A stretch of 11,378 nucleotides of DNA from Chlamydiia bacterium (GTDB lineage: Bacteria > Chlamydiota > Chlamydiia > Chlamydiales > FEN-1388): assembly GCA_028293095.1 (NCBI GenBank), contig JAQGPK010000202.1:1-11378 (forward strand), given 5' to 3'. The notes beneath the pieces were generated by a model that did no database searches, was not told where the DNA came from, and saw only the letters and a program-made list of their open reading frames with translations. The translations under genes and the position numbers were made by a program. This document shows, piece by piece, positions 6,595 to 11,378 of this stretch (positions are counted from its first letter, which is position 1; the number at the start of each line of letters is the position of its first letter).

Positions 6595-7935
6595 TCAGGT
6601 AGTCACTTTTTTAGCTGTTACGTCATCATGATGAGGATGGCGTGGCCAGTATTTATTTAGCATCGCTTGCTTTACTCCAACTTCTTCTGGGCTAAAGCAC
6701 TCTGCAAAAATCTTCCATCCCATATCGAGAGCATCATTTAGGGGAAGATTGACATCGAGGGCCATCATCTGTGATTCAAAGAGGGAGGCATAATGTAGGA
6801 GCTTTTCATCCCATTTGGAGAGTCTAAAGCCCATTGCTCTGCGCTCACGTGCCTTTTTGGATTCTGCATAGAGGCGAATCATAGCGTTGGCAAGATCGCC
6901 GTGGTCTTCACGAGTTACCTTACCAATGACAAGCTGTTTGAGACGAGAGAGCGATCCAAAAGGATCAATACGTCCATTATGCAGGTAAAATTGTCCTTCA
7001 GTAATATAGCCCGTGTTATCAGGGATAGGGTGAGTGACATCATCGCCGGGCATAGTTGTTACAGCAACAATTGTAATGGAACCACTACCATCCATTGCAA
7101 CCGCTTTTTCGTAGCGTGATGCAAGGTCTGAGTACAGCGAGCCTGGATAGCCTCGATTCGAGGGAATCTGGTCCATGGTAATCGCAATTTCTTTAATGGA
7201 ATCAGCAAAGGCGGTCATGTCGGTGAGAAGGACGAGCACATTGCAATCTTGAAGCGCAAAGCGCTCGGCGCAGGCGAGCGCCATATCAGGGACAAGAATG
7301 CATTCAACTGCAGGATCTGTGGCGCGATGGATAAACATGACTGTTTTATTCATGGAACCAGAGCGCTCTGCATTATCAATAAAGGCCTGGTATTCACTGA
7401 AAGTGAGCCCCATTCCACCTATAATGACTACATCAGCATCTGTTTGATTGGCAATCCGCATGAGAAGCTCATTATAAGGCTCACCCGCGACTGAAAAAAT
7501 AGGGATTTTTTGAGATTTAACGAGACAGTTAAAAACATCGATCATTGGAATATTTGTTTTTACCATTTCGTGAGGAACAATACGTTTTACTGGATTAAAA
7601 GCAGGCCCGTTGATAGGGATCATTTCACCAACTACATCAGGACCATTGTCGATAGGGACTCCGGAGCCACTAAAGCGCCTTCCTAAAATGGCATCACTAA
7701 AAATGACCTCCATCTGATGGCCCAGGAACGTGACTGTATCTCCAGTTGAAATACCGCGGGTATTTTGAAATACCTGTAAGGTGACCTTTTTCCCATCAAT
7801 TCTCAAAACTGATGCATAGGCATGACGGCCATTTTTTAAGTCAACGCGAGCAAGCTCACCAAGGCCGACGCCTTCAGCTTTGACGGTGATGAGGTTTCCG
7901 CGCATGTCATCGATTTTCTCGTATACTGTCCTCAT
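6595..7935 (-). CDS. atpB: V-type ATPase subunit B (non-catalytic head subunit)
   Basis: This 446-aa protein alternates with AtpA in the hexameric head. The N-terminal beta-barrel covers about residues 1-75 and the nucleotide-fold domain about 76-370. At the P-loop position the sequence is IPIFSVAGEPYNELL (144-158) without GKT, as expected for the non-catalytic subunit. Other family marks are FNCLVKSQKIPIF (135-147), PSNRGYPGSLYSDLASRYE (258-276), IPDNTGYITEGQ (304-315) and GRIDPFGSLSRLKQ (321-334), whose Arg331 is the likely arginine finger acting on the AtpA site. The ATG lies 2 nt after the atpA stop, with AAAGGG about 5 nt upstream. The C-terminus ends in a His-rich tail (PRHPHHDD). Confidence 0.97.
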   Translation of the reverse strand: MRTVYEKIDDMRGNLITVKAEGVGLGELARVDLKNGRHAYASVLRIDGKKVTLQVFQNTRGISTGDTVTFLGHQMEVIFSDAILGRRFSGSGVPIDNGPDVVGEMIPINGPAFNPVKRIVPHEMVKTNIPMIDVFNCLVKSQKIPIFSVAGEPYNELLMRIANQTDADVVIIGGMGLTFSEYQAFIDNAERSGSMNKTVMFIHRATDPAVECILVPDMALACAERFALQDCNVLVLLTDMTAFADSIKEIAITMDQIPSNRGYPGSLYSDLASRYEKAVAMDGSGSITIVAVTTMPGDDVTHPIPDNTGYITEGQFYLHNGRIDPFGSLSRLKQLVIGKVTREDHGDLANAMIRLYAESKKARERRAMGFRLSKWDEKLLHYASLFESQMMALDVNLPLNDALDMGWKIFAECFSPEEVGVKQAMLNKYWPRHPHHDDVTAKKVTT

Positions 7936-7937
7936 AA

Positions 7938-9704
7938 CTACCCTTTAAAATTCGTAAAGCTTGTATCTATTTCTTGAAGAGCATCTTTATATTGCGCGCT
8001 CTCGAATATCATGAAATTCATGTTTTTAATTTTATTCTGCAGGGACAAAAAGAAGCTTCTAGCATCATCTTGGCTGGTAAAGGTAAAATGTAGATCAAAG
8101 ATACGCTTCATGAGAGTGAGTACTGCAATCTGGCGCTGGAGTGAGCAGTAGGCATCTTCTTTGTCAAAAGCATTTTGTTGAAGATAGCTAAAATCATAAA
8201 GCTCTGCTTTGAGGTAGATAACCATGTCATCCATTGCGATACCTTCTTCACCAACAACTTCCATGCGTTTCCTGATTTCGTCGCCATTACGTAGGATGGA
8301 AGCGGCCTCTTTTACCGTGCTGACCCATTCTGGCATGCTTTCTGTAAGCTCACGACCAACAGCTGGAATGTATTTTGACCAGGAGATTAAGGGGTCAATG
8401 GCAGGATAGCGTCTTGAGTCTGACCGTTCACGAGAAAGTCCTAAGAAGGCGCCCACTACAGAGAGTGTCGCTTGTGTTACAGGCTCTTCAAAATTACCAC
8501 CAGCAGGGGAGACAGCGCCACCAATTGTTAGAGAGCCATTTTTTCCATCTTTGAGGGCGAGTACACCCGAGCGCTCATAAAAGGCGGCGATTCGAGATGC
8601 AAGATAGGCAGGAAAAGCCTCTTCACCAGGGATTTCTTCAAGACGCCCTGACATCTCGCGCATTGCCTGCGCCCAGCGTGATGTAGAGTCTGCAAGAAGC
8701 AGTACATCAAGTCCCATCTGTCGATAGTACTCAGCAATGGTTGCTCCCATATAAATAGAAGACTCACGGGCTGCAACCGGCATTGATGAGGTATTACAAA
8801 TAATGATTGTACGCTTCATCAGCGTTTCATTGGTATGTGGGTCAATAAGATGTGGAAATTCTCGAAGAACCTCGACAACTTCTCCGGCGCGCTCACCACA
8901 GGCACAAATCACCACAATATCGACGGATGCATATTTTGCAAGATGGTGTTGTAGAACAGTTTTTCCGGCGCCGAATGGCCCTGGGGTACAGAATGTTCCT
9001 CCTTTCATAAGGGAGAACTGCGTGTCAATAATTCTTAAACCAGTATCCATCATTTTCTGAGGCTTGATGCGTTCACCTTCATGAAGGGCTGCTTTGATGG
9101 GCCATTTTTGTAACATGGTAAAGGAGTGTTCAACTCCTTTTTCGTCGACAGCTTTTGCAACTACTGTATCGACGTTGTAGGCGCCACTTTTGATGACCCA
9201 GCTGATTTTGTACGTACCATAGCAGGAAAAAGGAACCATAATATGGTGGTGAAAACGATGTTCAAGCGTTGTTCCTAATGTATCTCCGCGCTTTACTGTC
9301 TGGCCGATTTTGATGACAGGATGAAAATCCCAGTGTTTTGTGCGATTGATAGGCGGCATATAGACGCCACGCGGCAAGAAAAATCCACCGACACTGGCGA
9401 CATCTTCTAGTGGATTTTGAAGGCCATCGATGATGGAGCTCATGAGACCTGGCCCGAGTTCCGCCTCTAACAGTTCTCCAGTAAAGCGTACCTTAGTATT
9501 GAGCTCGATTTCTCTCGTATCTTCAAAGACTTGGATTTTGGCTTCATTGCCGATGATTTCAATGATTTCGCCTTTTAATTCAATATCGCCAAGTTTCACC
9601 ATGGCAACTTCACCTTGACGAACATTGCCTTCGAATCGAACTTGTAATAGGTTGCCAAAAGCTTTTACGACTTCACCTTGAGACTGTTTGATTGTTGCTG
9701 TCAT
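7938..9704 (-). CDS. atpA: V-type ATPase catalytic subunit A
   Basis: This 588-aa subunit binds and hydrolyses, or makes, ATP in the peripheral head. Residues 1-80 form the N-terminal barrel. About 115-200 is the 'non-homologous' insertion that separates V/A-type A subunits from F-type beta. Walker A is GPFGAGKT (242-249) with Lys248. The catalytic Glu is Glu271 in CGERAGE, where many relatives have GERGNE. Walker B is LLLADSTSRWAQ (335-346). GEEAFPAYLASRIAAFYER (360-378) is highly typical. The later AGGNFEEPVTQAT and SRERSD motifs resemble the spirochaete/chlamydia branch. The length is normal and no key residue is missing. AAGGA lies 6 nt before the ATG, which begins 9 nt after the DUF2764 gene. 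Confidence 0.98.
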   Translation of the reverse strand: MTATIKQSQGEVVKAFGNLLQVRFEGNVRQGEVAMVKLGDIELKGEIIEIIGNEAKIQVFEDTREIELNTKVRFTGELLEAELGPGLMSSIIDGLQNPLEDVASVGGFFLPRGVYMPPINRTKHWDFHPVIKIGQTVKRGDTLGTTLEHRFHHHIMVPFSCYGTYKISWVIKSGAYNVDTVVAKAVDEKGVEHSFTMLQKWPIKAALHEGERIKPQKMMDTGLRIIDTQFSLMKGGTFCTPGPFGAGKTVLQHHLAKYASVDIVVICACGERAGEVVEVLREFPHLIDPHTNETLMKRTIIICNTSSMPVAARESSIYMGATIAEYYRQMGLDVLLLADSTSRWAQAMREMSGRLEEIPGEEAFPAYLASRIAAFYERSGVLALKDGKNGSLTIGGAVSPAGGNFEEPVTQATLSVVGAFLGLSRERSDSRRYPAIDPLISWSKYIPAVGRELTESMPEWVSTVKEAASILRNGDEIRKRMEVVGEEGIAMDDMVIYLKAELYDFSYLQQNAFDKEDAYCSLQRQIAVLTLMKRIFDLHFTFTSQDDARSFFLSLQNKIKNMNFMIFESAQYKDALQEIDTSFTNFKG

Positions 9705-9713
9705 GAATCTTCC

Positions 9714-10490
9714 TTATTCGCCTTTTGCCACTTTTTCTATGAGTTGTAACCCTTTTTTCTTGTCGAGCTTCAGTCCGGCTTCGACAATTTCAAACTGAAC
9801 GATGTATCCAAGGATACGGTCAATATCAAATGTGTGCCAGCCGACTTTCTGATCAATACATTCAAAACGCCATTCAGAAAGGGCTAGGTTAAGCTCTAGT
9901 GGTTTTAATTTATAATTTTCAAAAATTGTTGTGAGTTCTTGGTAGCCATCTGGTGGTATATAGGTTGATGCGCTGCTTTGTTCTAAGATTTCTTGAACAA
10001 ATGGATCTTCTGGATCTTCGAAACGAAATTCCTTTTTAAAATCGCGTCCTAAACTTTTTGCACGCAGTGCTGTGCATACAAGACGCCACTGCCATTCAAA
10101 TACAAGGTAGTCCTTAACAAATCCGGAGGCTTTCTTCATTTCTTCAGTAAAAAACTCTCGAAGAAGCTCTGGAAAGAATTGAAGACGCTCTTTGCTATCT
10201 TGGTAGCGCTCCATGTAATTGAAAACATAGGCAGGGTAGTTTTCTAAGTGAAGAAGATTTTCTTCAATCTCTTTTTCGTCATAATTTCCACAAGGTTCGA
10301 TCATTTCGCCTTGCCAGAAGCGCCTGATATTTTCAATCTCTACAAGGCGTCTGAGTATCTGTACTTTTTGGAAATCATCGAGAGAGAGATTTTGTCTTAA
10401 GACAAAATCGAGTTCGTTCGAGTCGATCTCTGGGCGCGATCCAATCGTAAGGGGGGGGAGTAAAGTTGTAACAAAGTAGTATTTAGACAT
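9714..10490 (-). CDS. DUF2764 family V-ATPase operon protein
   Basis: This 258-aa protein belongs by position and start (MSKYYFVTTLLPPL) to the DUF2764 family, which recurs between atpE and atpA in chlamydial, spirochaete and Bacteroidetes V-ATPase operons. It is soluble, mostly helical and acidic, with no signal peptide or membrane segment. The stretch FEWQWRLVCTALRAKSLG (131-148) recalls the 'Asn-Leu...Leu-Arg-x-Lys-x-x-Gly' repeats of V-ATPase subunit C/d (AC39 fold). Together with the absence of a recognisable C gene, this suggests a C-like collar linking rotor and ring. That role is inference; an assembly factor is the alternative. Only a weak AAAG precedes the ATG, 20 nt after atpE. Codons 11-14 contain a run of eight C (10451-10458), unusual for this AT-rich segment and a possible slippage site. 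Confidence 0.88.
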   Translation of the reverse strand: MSKYYFVTTLLPPLTIGSRPEIDSNELDFVLRQNLSLDDFQKVQILRRLVEIENIRRFWQGEMIEPCGNYDEKEIEENLLHLENYPAYVFNYMERYQDSKERLQFFPELLREFFTEEMKKASGFVKDYLVFEWQWRLVCTALRAKSLGRDFKKEFRFEDPEDPFVQEILEQSSASTYIPPDGYQELTTIFENYKLKPLELNLALSEWRFECIDQKVGWHTFDIDRILGYIVQFEIVEAGLKLDKKKGLQLIEKVAKGE

Positions 10491-10510
10491 GAAGCTTTAC
10501 AAACACATTT

Positions 10511-11137
10511 TTAAGAGATGAAAAAAACTTTACGAAAATCTTTGCGCACAAAAGATGCAATCAGCTCTTTAAGAGTTTCATCTGAAAGATCAATTGTCAT
10601 GTGTTTTGCTTTCATAGATACTTTCACTCCGCCTTTGAAGTCTGAAACTTCTATAGCACCGCTTTTCAATTGTTCGGCAATGCTTTTACTCAGAACTGCT
10701 ACAATTGATTCGGGGGTAAACTGTTGAGGAATTTTTACTGAAAGGTCCGTTTTTACTCCATCTTGTCTAATAGCTTCAATGAGAACTTCAATAAGCTTTG
10801 CAAGCTCTTTTGCTCCGCCGAGTTCAGTAACTATCCATTTGTCTAGAGTAGGGTTAAAAAGAGACTGTTCAATTTTTTGCTTTAAGGTTTCAATAACCTG
10901 TTTTGCTGCTTGTTCAAGAGAGGAGTTAAAAATACGCTTTTCTTCTTCCAGATTTTTTTTAGATTGGTCTGTGATTTTTTCAGCATCACGTCTTGCAAGC
11001 TCTCGAATAGCGTCTGCATCTTTTTTTGCCTTTTCCAGAATCTCTTCGGCCTCTCGTTTTGCAGGATCTAAAGTTTCTAGGCGAATTTTTTCACAAATTG
11101 CTTGAATACGATCAGGTGATTTTTCAAGTTCTAACAT
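10511..11137 (-). CDS. atpE: V-type ATPase subunit E (peripheral stalk)
   Basis: This 208-aa subunit is part of the stator that holds the A3B3 head against the turning rotor and connects it to AtpI. Residues about 25-92 form a charged, Ala/Glu/Lys-rich coiled coil. The C-terminal globular part ends in VRKDFRKVFFIS, which fits chlamydial AtpE, as does the N-terminal IQAICEKIRLETLDPAKREA (11-30). The frame also allows a GTG at 11146, three codons earlier; neither start has a good Shine-Dalgarno. I prefer the ATG at 11137 because the length and N-terminus then match chlamydial relatives. It is the first gene of the operon, with about 240 bp of upstream non-coding sequence in the window. A G partner usually pairs with E in this stalk; none is encoded nearby. 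Confidence 0.93.
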   Translation of the reverse strand: MLELEKSPDRIQAICEKIRLETLDPAKREAEEILEKAKKDADAIRELARRDAEKITDQSKKNLEEEKRIFNSSLEQAAKQVIETLKQKIEQSLFNPTLDKWIVTELGGAKELAKLIEVLIEAIRQDGVKTDLSVKIPQQFTPESIVAVLSKSIAEQLKSGAIEVSDFKGGVKVSMKAKHMTIDLSDETLKELIASFVRKDFRKVFFIS

Positions 11138-11222
11138 AAAATGCACTTGGTGTTGATAAATTTGGGTTGCTCTTAGTTATCTCCTCTTAGGATGTTTTTT
11201 TCAAGTAAAGAAGTCTCTTGAT

Positions 11223-11251
11223 ATATTAAAATAATTAATTAACTTCCTTGA
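11223..11251 (-). promoter_or_regulatory. Weak promoter candidate for the V-ATPase operon
   Basis: On the minus strand TCAAGG (11251-11246) and TAATAT (11228-11223) are 17 bp apart with an AT-rich spacer. Each is a partial match to the consensus. The implied start near 11216 would give a leader of about 80 nt before atpE. No better pair is visible in 11138-11378, so the operon promoter could lie elsewhere or depend on another signal. Confidence 0.2.
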
Positions 11252-11336
11252 GAGTGAGCTAAAGAAAGAGTTGCAATCAACTCCTAGAGAGGCTAATCTT
11301 AACCCTTTAATTCTAACTCATTGATTTAGATCATCT

Positions 11337-11378
11337 ATGACTACAAAACCTAAGCTGATTCAACAAAATCCTTTAATT
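11337..11378 (+). CDS. Possible 5' end of a divergent gene running off the window
   Basis: An ATG at 11337 opens a frame that stays open for the 14 codons to the window edge (MTTKPKLIQQNPLI). The reading is short, has no clear Shine-Dalgarno, and cannot be assigned to a family. It is offered because the region between it and atpE would then be a divergent intergenic region, a common layout. A chance frame of 14 codons is entirely possible. Confidence 0.2.
   Translation, partial: MTTKPKLIQQNPLI

Noticed and set aside
10953..10960. Run of eight A in the coding strand of atpE
   Set aside because: It encodes Lys-Lys-Asn within a Lys-rich coiled coil in AT-rich DNA, where such runs are expected; no evidence of programmed slippage.
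10779..11105. 108-aa Ser/Phe-rich plus-strand open frame opposite atpE
   Set aside because: The composition is what the reverse strand of a Glu/Lys/Ala-rich coiled coil gives; no start signal or motif is seen.
11181..11193. AGGAG on the minus strand about 50 nt upstream of atpE
   Set aside because: No ATG, GTG or TTG follows at a usable distance, so it does not support a leader peptide or another atpE start.
1..11378. CRISPR arrays, tRNA/rRNA genes, insertion sequences, integration sites
   Set aside because: No regularly spaced repeats, RNA-gene signatures, transposase reading frames or flanking direct repeats were seen by eye; coding sequence fills nearly all of the window.

Overview
The window reads as a low-GC chromosomal segment from a member of the Chlamydiae, most likely an environmental or 'chlamydia-like' lineage. 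The main evidence is a seven-gene V-type ATPase cluster on the minus strand in the order atpE - DUF2764 gene - atpA - atpB - atpD - atpI - atpK. This arrangement is known from Chlamydia and from spirochaetes such as Borrelia. The AtpE N-terminus and the spirochaete/chlamydia-type AtpA motifs (AGGNFEEPVTQAT, SRERSD) fit it. The order alone does not exclude a spirochaete or Bacteroidetes relative, so the taxonomic call is an inference. Almost all of the window is coding.

Layout from left to right. Positions 1-156 are an AT-rich leader with a good sigma70-type promoter. Positions 157-1755 (+) encode an MGDG-synthase-like GT-B glycosyltransferase with an N-terminal signal peptide. It overlaps tail to tail by 21 bp with an alkyladenine DNA glycosylase gene (mpg, 1735-2313, -). 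Nine bases upstream of mpg on the same strand lies an unrecognised 387-aa protein (2323-3486, -). It has an N-terminal pair of hydrophobic segments and a C-terminal His/Asp pattern resembling YopT/AvrPphB (C58) cysteine proteases. Between it and atpK (3487-3616) are a perfect 12-bp hairpin and a weak promoter candidate. Positions 3617-11137 (-) are the V-ATPase operon. The right edge (11138-11378) is a roughly 240-bp upstream region with only weak promoter candidates and possibly the first codons of a divergent gene.

Function. AtpA and AtpB form the A3B3 catalytic head, AtpD the rotor shaft, AtpE the peripheral stalk, and AtpI plus AtpK the membrane ion channel and c-ring. The genes are packed with spacers from -4 to 20 nt, which implies one transcript with translational coupling. 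No recognisable subunit C, F or G gene is present. The DUF2764 protein sits between atpE and atpA, where archaeal-type operons carry C and F. AtpK keeps the residues that bind Na+ in the Enterococcus hirae ring, so Na+ coupling is worth testing.

The best candidate for something undescribed is the 387-aa protein at 2323-3486: a possible inclusion-membrane-type effector with a papain-like protease domain. Next are the secreted MGDG-synthase-like enzyme and the reduced V-ATPase subunit set.
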